Source of the DNA: Paractinoplanes aksuensis
GTDB lineage: Bacteria; Actinomycetota; Actinomycetes; Mycobacteriales; Micromonosporaceae
Reading direction: 5' to 3'
NCBI RefSeq assembly: GCF_024137025.1
Contig: NZ_JAMYJR010000045.1
Location: forward strand, 1-49,824
DNA length: 49,824 nucleotides
The notes under the pieces were generated by a model, which worked only from the letters and a program-made list of their open reading frames with translations, did not search any database and was not told the origin of the DNA. Of the stretch, positions 43,820 through 49,824 are shown in pieces (positions within the stretch are counted from its first letter, which is position 1; each line of letters opens with the position of its first letter). Made by a program: the position numbers and the translations under genes.

Positions 43820-45104
43820 GCCTTCCCAGACGCCGGCCCGCCTCGGCCAGCCGATCCGGCGGGTTGGCCGCGTAGCCGAGCACCAGGCCGGGCGGGCCGG
43901 GCGTCATCCGGTGCCACGACAGCGGGTGGACGAGAACGCCATGTTCCGCGGCGCGCTCGGCCGTCCGCGTGTCCGGCTCGTCGCCGTCCAGCATGAGCAG
44001 CAGGTGCAGACCGGCGGCGATCCCGGTCACGCGGGCGCTCGGCAGGTGCTCGCGCAGGGCGGCCAGCAGCGCGTCCCGGCGGCGGCGCTGACGGTTGCGG
44101 ACGTGGCGCAGATGCCGCTCGTAGTCGCCGGTCGTCAGCAGCCGGGCCAGCACCAGCTGGGGTAGCGCCGGGTTGCCGAGGTCGCTGTCGTGCTTGGCCG
44201 TGAGCAGTGCGGGCTGCAGGCGGCGCGGGGCGATCAGCCAGCCCAGACGCATGCCCGGCGCGAGGGATTTCGAGACACTTCCCGCGTACGCCACCTGGTC
44301 CGGAGCCGAGCCCTGAAGCGCCGCCACGGGGGCGCGGTCGTAGCGGTGCTCGGCGTCGTAGTCGTCCTCGATGACCGTGCCACCGCCGGCCGCCCAGGCC
44401 AGCAGCTCCCGCCGGCGGGCCGGGCCGAGCACCACCCCGGTCGGGAACTGGTGGGCCGGGGTGAGCAGCACCGCGGACTGGGTGAGCGCGGCCACGACCA
44501 GGCCGTCGGCATCGACGGGGACGGGCTCCGGGCGTACGCCCCAATGCGCCAGCTGGTCCCGCGCCCCGCGGGATCCCGGGTCTTCGACGGCGATCGTTCG
44601 TGACGGCAGCGTCTGGGCGAGCAGGGCCAGCGCCTGGGCGACACCGTTGACCACGATGACGTCGTCCGGTTCGGCCCGTACGCCGCGGGTGCGGGCCAGC
44701 CACCCGGCCAGCTCGGCCCGCAGGCGCGGGGTGCCGCCCGGATCGCCGTAGCCCAGGTCGGCCGCGGTGATCTCGTCGAGCACGGCCCGTTCGGCGCGCA
44801 ACCACGCCGTACGCGGAAAGGCCGAAAGATCCGGGACGCCGGGGGAGAGGTCGACGTCGATGCCGTCGGCCGGCGGCAGCGGCAGGCGCAACGTGTCGAG
44901 CGAGCGGCGGCGGTCGGAGGGCGCGTCCCGGACGTGCGGATGCGCGACGATCGTGGTGCCGGCGCCGGTGCGGGCCTGCGCTAGCCCCTCGTCGATGAGC
45001 CGCTGGTAGGCGTCGACGACCACCCCGCGCGAGATCGCCAGTTCGGCCGCGAGCACCCGCGTGGGCGGAAGCTTCTCGCCCGGGGCCAGCCGTTTGCCCA
45101 CCAC
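43806..45104 (-). CDS. MocR-type GntR/aminotransferase regulator, N terminus unresolved
   Basis: At least 432 residues. A GntR helix-turn-helix (LAPGEKLPPTRVLAAELAIS, RGVVVDAYQRLIDEGL) is joined to a fold-type I aminotransferase domain with DYDAEHRYD and the PLP lysine in SVSKSLAPGMRLGW. MocR regulators typically control an adjacent transporter, here the divergent EamA gene. The called GTG is the first canonical start, but in-frame sequence upstream (DFLQLRPEEAPVKGLTAWLA, DGLRAAV) is the conserved first helix of the family. That frame runs to an ATT at 45194 behind GAGGGGG without any ATG, GTG or TTG. A rare ATT start or a frameshift is possible. Confidence 0.9.
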   Translation of the reverse strand: MVGKRLAPGEKLPPTRVLAAELAISRGVVVDAYQRLIDEGLAQARTGAGTTIVAHPHVRDAPSDRRRSLDTLRLPLPPADGIDVDLSPGVPDLSAFPRTAWLRAERAVLDEITAADLGYGDPGGTPRLRAELAGWLARTRGVRAEPDDVIVVNGVAQALALLAQTLPSRTIAVEDPGSRGARDQLAHWGVRPEPVPVDADGLVVAALTQSAVLLTPAHQFPTGVVLGPARRRELLAWAAGGGTVIEDDYDAEHRYDRAPVAALQGSAPDQVAYAGSVSKSLAPGMRLGWLIAPRRLQPALLTAKHDSDLGNPALPQLVLARLLTTGDYERHLRHVRNRQRRRRDALLAALREHLPSARVTGIAAGLHLLLMLDGDEPDTRTAERAAEHGVLVHPLSWHRMTPGPPGLVLGYAANPPDRLAEAGRRLGRLMAR

Positions 45105-45192
45105 CGCGGCCCGCAGCCCGTCGGCGAGCCAGGCCGTCAGGCCCTTGACGGGCGCCTCCTCGGGGCGCAGCTGCAGGAAGTCCGATCCGGAA

Positions 45193-45239
45193 ATTGGTCC
45201 CCCTCAGCGCCATTGGATTGGTCCTTCAACCCGGACCAT
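45193..45239. promoter_or_regulatory. Putative MocR operator sites
   Basis: ATTGGTCC occurs at 45193-45200 and 45217-45224 as direct repeats, and an inverted GGACCAT at 45233-45239. Repeated half-sites in the divergent region are typical of MocR targets. TTGGAT (45213) and CATATC (45237) may be a -35/-10 pair for the transporter. Confidence 0.6.
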
Positions 45240-45260
45240 ATCGCGACCAGCATCGTTCTG

Positions 45261-46166
45261 GTGAAGACAAGTCTCCTGGCCGGCGCGACCGGTATGGCCT
45301 TCGTCGGCGGCAGCGTCGCCGTCTCCGGTTTCCTGGCCGGCGCGCCGTCCCTGACCGTGCAATCGCTTCGGTACGCCGTGGCCTGTCTGCTGCTCGTGCT
45401 GTACGCACGGTTCACCGGCCGGCGCCTCGTGCGCCCCCACGGCACCGAGTGGCTGTGGCTCGGCGGCGTGGTCGTCACCGGCATGCTCATCTTCAACGTG
45501 GCCCTGGTGCAGGGCTCCCGCCACGCCGAGCCGGCCGTGCTCGGGGTAGCCGTGGCCTGCGTGCCGCTGCTGCTGGCGGTGGCCGGCCCGCTGCTCGAGG
45601 GTCAGACCCCGGCCCGGCGGCTGATCGTGGCCGCCCTGATCGTCACGGCCGGCGCGGCGCTGGTGCAGGGCCTGGGCCGCACCGACGGCATCGGCCTGCT
45701 GTGGGCGCTGGTGACGTTCGCCTGCGAGGCCGGCTTCACCCTGCTGGCCGTCCCGGTGCTGGGCCGCCACGGCCCGCTCGGCGTCAGCGTGCACTCGACG
45801 TGGATGGCCGCGGCGGCGTTCGGGGTCGGCGGACTCGTCGGCGAGGGCCCGGCAGCGGTGCTGCGGCTGCGACTCGACGACATACTGGCCGGCATCTACC
45901 TGGCCGTCGCGGTGACAGCGGTGGCGTTCGTCCTCTGGTACACGTGCGTCCAGCGCCTCGGCTCGGCCCGGGCCGGCCTGCTGACCGGCATCGCCCCGAT
46001 CTCGGCGGCCGTGGCCGGCGTGGCCCTGGGCGGCCCGATGCCCGGCCCGGCCGTCTGGCTCGGCATCGCCGTCGTCGCGGTCGGCCTGGCGCTGGGCTTC
46101 CGCTCCCGCCCGACGGTCGCACCCACGCCGATCGTGACTTCCCGAGCTTTAGATCTTGTCCCCTAG
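45261..46166 (+). CDS. EamA-family (DMT) transporter
   Basis: 301 residues with ten predicted membrane segments in two EamA repeats, for example SLLAGATGMAFVGGSVAVSG at the start and AVWLGIAVVAVGLALGF at the end. Family segments include LRYAVACLLLVLYARFTGRR and AFVLWYTCVQRLGSARAGLL. It likely exports or imports small metabolites. The GTG at 45261 is preferred because the TTG at 45213 would lie inside the operator/promoter region and add a non-membrane tail of 16 residues. Divergent from the MocR gene. Confidence 0.88.
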   Translation: MKTSLLAGATGMAFVGGSVAVSGFLAGAPSLTVQSLRYAVACLLLVLYARFTGRRLVRPHGTEWLWLGGVVVTGMLIFNVALVQGSRHAEPAVLGVAVACVPLLLAVAGPLLEGQTPARRLIVAALIVTAGAALVQGLGRTDGIGLLWALVTFACEAGFTLLAVPVLGRHGPLGVSVHSTWMAAAAFGVGGLVGEGPAAVLRLRLDDILAGIYLAVAVTAVAFVLWYTCVQRLGSARAGLLTGIAPISAAVAGVALGGPMPGPAVWLGIAVVAVGLALGFRSRPTVAPTPIVTSRALDLVP

Positions 46167-46235
46167 CCACCGCCGCCCCCTCCCACCCAGGGACGTGGCG
46201 GCGACGCTACGCCGCTGTCAAGCGGGCAGCTCGAG

Positions 46236-46244
46236 TTATCCACA
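46236..46244 (+). other. DnaA box (TTATCCACA)
   Basis: A perfect TTATCCACA lies in the 200-bp gap between the EamA gene and the PIN-partner gene. It is single here; the other copies in the window are paired. Confidence 0.45.
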
Positions 46245-46367
46245 GGCGTGAGCGGGGTCGACGTCTCCGTCCTCTGATTCGGGCATGATGGAGCCACTGG
46301 TCCGGCCGGGTCGGTGAGCCTGCCGGCCGACGCCGATCCTGCTCGAAAACGTTGGGAGGTGGGTCTG

Positions 46368-47267
46368 TTGAGCTCGTCAGGCGACACGGTGAGCGGAGAG
46401 GCCGATCTCGTCCTTCGCGCTGTCGGCCCAGCGACCGAAGGCGGGCGTCTGGCCCTGTCGGAACTGGCCCGCCTCGCGGGTGGGCTCCAAGCCTCACTCG
46501 AGCGGATCGCGCTCAGCATCAGCGGTGGCGCTGCCCGGCCCGGACGGCGCCCCCGAGAGATCGTCGACGCGGTTCGGCTCGACTTCGTCGGGTTCCGAGC
46601 GGGGTCGGCCGCACTCGACATTGCGCGCACCGGGCAACGCAGCCTGGACGACCTCTTGAACAGTGCGCTGGACGTCTTGGAGGAGGGGATCAACGGAATC
46701 CTGCGCGACCCGCTGACGACGCCCCCTCACTTCACCCCGCAGGTTCTCAACGGCATACGCGATCTCGCGGGCGGGATCAGCCCGACGGGCGTCACTCGAA
46801 TCGAGTTCTGGCGGGCCGGCGGGAAACGTTTCACGATTGATGAGGAATTGCAGGCAGCGGTCCGCTCGGTCCAGTTCGAGCCTGTTCAGCAGACCGTAAC
46901 TGTCGTCGGCCGGTTGCATATGGGCGACTTCTCACCGGCCGGCCTTCGCTGCCGCATCGACACCTACGCCGGAAGCGTGCTCTGTGACTTCCCGCAGGAT
47001 TTGCGTGACGCTGTCCTCGATGCCATGGACCAGATGGTCATGGCCGAGGGGACCGGGGAGTTCGAGCCGAACGGCACGTCAGTCCACGTGCTCCACCTGA
47101 CACGGCTGGAAGCGCTGAGCAGCGCCAAGCCCAGTTCGCTCGACGGTCTGGCCCGGCAGCAGCAGGTTGAGCCGTTGAGCTCGCTCGACGAACTCGGCGG
47201 TGCGCCCATCGAAGACTTCGACGAGTTCCTGGACGCTGTCCGGTCGGCTCGGACCGGCGACGAATGA
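46368..47267 (+). CDS. Unrecognised partner of the PIN toxin, possible antitoxin
   Basis: 299 residues from a TTG placed eight bases after GGGAGG; a GTG at 46314 is an alternative. The soluble protein contains EGGRLALSELARLAGGLQAS, LDFVGFRAGSAALDIARTGQ and VTVVGRLHMGDFSPAGLRCR. I recognise no known DNA-binding fold. The last 50 residues (SSLDGLARQQQVEPLSSLDE, LGGAPIEDFDEFLDAVRSAR) look like the short acidic tails with which antitoxins hold PIN toxins. The stop overlaps the PIN gene start by 4 bp. Codon use is less GC-rich than neighbours. Confidence 0.75.
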   Translation: MSSSGDTVSGEADLVLRAVGPATEGGRLALSELARLAGGLQASLERIALSISGGAARPGRRPREIVDAVRLDFVGFRAGSAALDIARTGQRSLDDLLNSALDVLEEGINGILRDPLTTPPHFTPQVLNGIRDLAGGISPTGVTRIEFWRAGGKRFTIDEELQAAVRSVQFEPVQQTVTVVGRLHMGDFSPAGLRCRIDTYAGSVLCDFPQDLRDAVLDAMDQMVMAEGTGEFEPNGTSVHVLHLTRLEALSSAKPSSLDGLARQQQVEPLSSLDELGGAPIEDFDEFLDAVRSARTGDE

Positions 47268-47668
47268 AGTACGTGATCGTCGACACCGATGCCTTCTCAC
47301 ATCTGTGGCCAACTCCGACGGCCGCGAGTTCGTTCGCTCCACACCTGATAGGCGCAGTCCCGGTGATCAGCTTCACGACCATTGCGGAAGTTCACTTCGG
47401 CGCGGCCAAGCGGGGCTGGGGCCAGAAGCGGGTGGATCAACTCGAAGAGGCAATCCGCCGCTACGTTGTCGCGCCCTACGACGACGATCTTGCACGCCTC
47501 TGGGGCCGGCTCAAGAGTCATGCGCAGCGGGCCGGTCATCCGCTCGGCCACAACAGCCAGACCAACGACTTGTGGATCTGCGCCACGGCTATCTATCACA
47601 ACGCGCCGTTGTTGACGATCAACCGACGCCATTTCGACAACTTCCCAGGTCTGGTCGTTCTTTCCTGA
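47264..47668 (+). CDS. PIN-domain ribonuclease (VapC-like toxin)
   Basis: 134 residues. The four acidic PIN positions are visible: Asp7 in VIVDTDAFSHLW, Glu42 in TTIAEVHFGA, Asp102 in QTNDLWICATAI and Asp125 in NRRHFDNFPGL. The fold and length fit VapC-type RNases, which cleave tRNA or rRNA when freed from the antitoxin. Coupling by an ATGA overlap to the 299-residue gene suggests a two-gene module. The region is lower in GC than its surroundings, consistent with transfer. Confidence 0.9.
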   Translation: MKYVIVDTDAFSHLWPTPTAASSFAPHLIGAVPVISFTTIAEVHFGAAKRGWGQKRVDQLEEAIRRYVVAPYDDDLARLWGRLKSHAQRAGHPLGHNSQTNDLWICATAIYHNAPLLTINRRHFDNFPGLVVLS

Positions 47669-47679
47669 CGGTGCCGGGC

Positions 47680-48984
47680 TCAGGCCAGGTGGGACGGGTC
47701 GCGGCTGAAGACGAAGGTGGCGATGTCGATCGCGGTGACGTGGGTCTCGTCGTCGCGCAGGAGAGTCAGGAGCTCGCCCTCGTTGTCGCCCTCGATGCCG
47801 CGCCAGCGGTCGGGGGCCTCGCGGGTGAAGCGGGAACGGTGGTTGGGGCCGGTCATGACCAACGTGTCGGCGTGGGTGGTGATCTCGTACTCGCGGCCCA
47901 TCCACCACCAGCGGCCGACCAGGGCCGCGGCCTCGCCGGTGGGCGGGGTGGGGGGCAGCCAGGGCGTACGGGTCTCCGGCTCGCCGTCGACGGCCGCGGT
48001 CAGGGCGGACAGGGCGACGTCCTTGATCGTCGTGCCGGACAGGCCGTACGAGTTGGCGAAGGCGATCACGCCCAGGCGGCTGCGCCGGTGGACGGCGAAC
48101 TGGGCCACGTACCCGGGCATCGACCCGCCGTGGCCGACGAACACCCGCTCGCCGACCCGGTAGAGCTGCGGGCCGAGGCCGTGGCCGCCGGTCCACGACT
48201 CGAGGTCGCTGATCACCACCGGCGCGCACATCTCGTCGACCGTCTCCCGCGCGAGTACGGCCGGGGCCGGGTCGGTCCAGAAGGCCGCCCACTTGGCCAT
48301 GTCGGTCAGCGTCGACCAGAGCTGACCGGCCGGCGCCATCGCCCCCGAGTCCAGGCGGGGCTCCTCGTGCAGCGAACGGTCCAGCTCATGCACGACATAA
48401 CCCCGGGCAAAGGGCTCCACCGGCGCGTACGTCGTCCGTTTCATCCCGAGGGGGTCGAGCACCCGCTTGCCGGCCAGGGCCTGCCAGCTCTCCCCGGTCA
48501 CCTTCTCGATCACGGCGCCCAGCAGCCCGTAGGCCAGGTTCGAGTACCGGTAGCGGCGGAACGGCGGCCCCGCGACCTTGTCGTAGCCCAGCTCGGCCAG
48601 CAGCTGGTCGACGTCGCCGCCGGTGTTGCGCTCCCACCAGGCGCCGTCCGGCTCGCGCTGCAGGCCGGACACGTGTCCGAGCAGTTGGCGCAGTGTGACC
48701 CCGCCGATCGGGGTGCCCGGCAGGTGGCGGTACAGCAGGTCGTCGAGGGCGAAGAAGCCCTCGTCGCGCAGCTGCAGGGCCAGCGTGGCGGTGATCGTCT
48801 TGGTGATCGACCCCAGGCGGTACTGCGTCTTCGCGTCCGGCCGCGGATGTTCGCCGGTGAAGACCTGATGCAGCACGGCGCGGTCGCGCACGACGGCCAG
48901 CACGAGCGACGGCGTACGCCCCTCGGCCTGGGCGCGGACGGCGATCTCCTCGACCCGTCGGCCGGTCTCCGGCAGCAGTGACAC
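47680..48984 (-). CDS. Class C beta-lactamase-like serine hydrolase
   Basis: 434 residues. The three active-site motifs are SITK (LGSITKTITATLALQLRDEG), YSN (RYSNLAYGLLGAVIEK) and HGG (FVGHGGSMPGYVAQF). They fit the AmpC/PBP4*/esterase EstB family, followed by a C-terminal beta domain (AALVGRWWWMGREYEITTHA). There is no signal peptide, so it is probably a cytoplasmic esterase or peptidase and not a secreted beta-lactamase. It lies 12 bp from the end of the PIN gene, convergent. Confidence 0.9.
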   Translation of the reverse strand: MSLLPETGRRVEEIAVRAQAEGRTPSLVLAVVRDRAVLHQVFTGEHPRPDAKTQYRLGSITKTITATLALQLRDEGFFALDDLLYRHLPGTPIGGVTLRQLLGHVSGLQREPDGAWWERNTGGDVDQLLAELGYDKVAGPPFRRYRYSNLAYGLLGAVIEKVTGESWQALAGKRVLDPLGMKRTTYAPVEPFARGYVVHELDRSLHEEPRLDSGAMAPAGQLWSTLTDMAKWAAFWTDPAPAVLARETVDEMCAPVVISDLESWTGGHGLGPQLYRVGERVFVGHGGSMPGYVAQFAVHRRSRLGVIAFANSYGLSGTTIKDVALSALTAAVDGEPETRTPWLPPTPPTGEAAALVGRWWWMGREYEITTHADTLVMTGPNHRSRFTREAPDRWRGIEGDNEGELLTLLRDDETHVTAIDIATFVFSRDPSHLA

Positions 48985-49139
48985 GGTGGACCCTCTCGAT
49001 GTGTGACTCGTGGGTATAACTCTGCTCGGCCCATATGGCTACGCTGCCGGGCCCCCGGATTGGATGGCAGTTGCATGACATTTTCCGTGAGGGCGCACGC
49101 AGCGTCGCCGGACGTGCGCGGACGTGTCACGATCGATGC

Positions 49140-49589
49140 GTGGAAGCGGTTCTCTGGATCGTGCTAGGCATCGCGTTGGCGATCGCCGAGGCTTTCACGG
49201 CCACGTTACTGATCATCTTCTTCGGGGTCGGTGCCTTCGCGGCGGCCGGTGCGGCGGCTCTCGGCGCACCCTTTCTGCTGCAGGTGATCGTGTTCGTGGT
49301 CGTCTCCGGCCTGTCCGTGGCCACCCTGCGCCCGATCGTCAAGCGCCACGCCCGGCCCGCCATCGAGACGGGCGAGACGCCGTTCGGGGTCGAGGCGATC
49401 GAGGGCACGCAGGCCACCGTGCTCGAAGAGATCGACGGCGAGAGCGGCATGGTCAAGATCGACGGCGAGCACTGGCAGGCCCGCTCGTTCGACGGTCACG
49501 AGAAATACCTACCCGGCGAGCGCGTCCGGGTCATCAAGGTCGACGGCGGCACGGTCATCGTGTGGCGCGACGATCTGCCCAACATATAG
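49140..49589 (+). CDS. NfeD-family membrane protein
   Basis: 149 residues from a GTG. Two or three N-terminal membrane helices (LWIVLGIALAIAEAFTATLL, FLLQVIVFVVVSGLSVA) are followed by a soluble OB-fold domain (GTQATVLEEIDGESGMVKID, GERVRVIKVDGGTVIVW). NfeD proteins work with SPFH/stomatin proteins in membrane quality control; an SPFH gene starts 11 bp downstream, so the pair is an operon. The longer in-frame upstream sequence does not look coding. Confidence 0.93.
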   Translation: MEAVLWIVLGIALAIAEAFTATLLIIFFGVGAFAAAGAAALGAPFLLQVIVFVVVSGLSVATLRPIVKRHARPAIETGETPFGVEAIEGTQATVLEEIDGESGMVKIDGEHWQARSFDGHEKYLPGERVRVIKVDGGTVIVWRDDLPNI

Positions 49590-49600
49590 AGAGGGGTGCC

Positions 49601-49824
49601 ATGGAAGCTATTGTCGGCGTCCTCATCATCGTGATCGTGGTGTTCGCCATCGTCACGCTGCTCCGATCGGTCCGCATCGTCCCGCAGCAGCGCATGGACG
49701 TGGTCGAGCGTCTCGGCAAGTACAAGCGGACGCTCTCGCCGGGTCTCAACCTGCTGGTGCCGTTCGTCGACTCGGTGCGCAGCAAGGTCGACATGCGCGA
49801 GCAGGTCGTCTCCTTCCCGCCCCA
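49601..49824 (+). CDS. SPFH/band 7 (stomatin-like) protein, truncated by window end
   Basis: Only the first 74 codons are present. A membrane segment (IVGVLIIVIVVFAIVTLL) is followed by VRIVPQQRMDVVERLGKYKR and TLSPGLNLLVPFVDSVRSKV, the typical SPFH opening. GAGGGG precedes the ATG. With NfeD upstream it would form a membrane scaffold pair. Confidence 0.93.
   Translation, partial: MEAIVGVLIIVIVVFAIVTLLRSVRIVPQQRMDVVERLGKYKRTLSPGLNLLVPFVDSVRSKVDMREQVVSFPP

Noticed and set aside
45213..45260. TTG start for the EamA transporter
   Set aside because: It lies within the operator-like repeats and would add a short polar extension before the first membrane helix.

Overview
The window is a high-GC (about 72 % by eye) actinobacterial chromosome segment. 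GTG starts are frequent and neighbouring genes often overlap by four bases. A mycobacterial-type fabG-fabI-ferrochelatase order, an AcnR/aconitase pair, a RIO-type kinase, ECF42 sigma with a DGPF protein, DUF2630 and DUF3097 together point to Actinomycetales, most likely Micromonosporaceae (Actinoplanes-like). The family assignment is inferred; no rRNA is present. No phage, IS element or CRISPR array was seen.

Layout. 0-6.2 kb (mostly minus strand): a DinB/TIGR03086 protein, a Mug-type glycosylase, an SDR with substituted catalytic residues, an XRE regulator, and a three-gene cassette. The cassette encodes a TIGR04222 membrane protein with a Cys-periodic tail, a DUF692/MNIO enzyme and a small SCO6045-like partner. 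An AcnR-like TetR gene follows. 6.2-12.1 kb: a HAD protein lacking its nucleophile, a RIO kinase, DUF2630, and an ECF sigma / anti-sigma / ABC transporter operon, then a short CoaD-like gene. 12.1-21 kb: aconitase with an AcnR-like operator and an iron-box-like palindrome, an NTF2-like protein, a cytoplasmic pullulanase-type debranching enzyme, a methyltransferase, and the ECF42/DGPF pair. 21-31 kb: a lipoprotein, aminopeptidase P, a Cu/Zn-SOD-like lipoprotein, a PfkB kinase, a FlK-like thioesterase, a bacterial-PH pair (YdbS/YdbT type), a Cys-containing small protein, and a MoxR-DUF58-VWA operon with a tiny membrane peptide convergent to it. 31-33.2 kb: a secreted alpha/beta hydrolase, then a low-GC patch with a tRNA-like remnant, an orphan membrane coiled-coil gene and a cluster of palindromes, probably acquired. 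33.2-45 kb: a two-component system, fabG-fabI-cpfC-HAD, small enzymes, an L,D-transpeptidase, Nudix and GNAT genes, DUF3097, and a MocR regulator facing an EamA transporter. 46-49.8 kb: a probable PIN toxin with an unrecognised large partner, a serine hydrolase, NfeD, and the start of an SPFH protein.

How genes connect. The AcnR-like repressor gene and the aconitase gene, 6 kb apart, share a nearly identical 16-bp element in their upstream regions, suggesting one autoregulated circuit; aconitase also carries an iron-box-like site. The MNIO enzyme, its partner and the Cys-tailed membrane protein look like a self-contained post-translational modification system, and this is the most interesting feature of the window. 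DnaA-box-like 9-mers occur in two pairs and one single copy, one pair lying inside an apparent insertion in the histidine kinase. The PIN protein and its partner look like an unusual toxin-antitoxin module.
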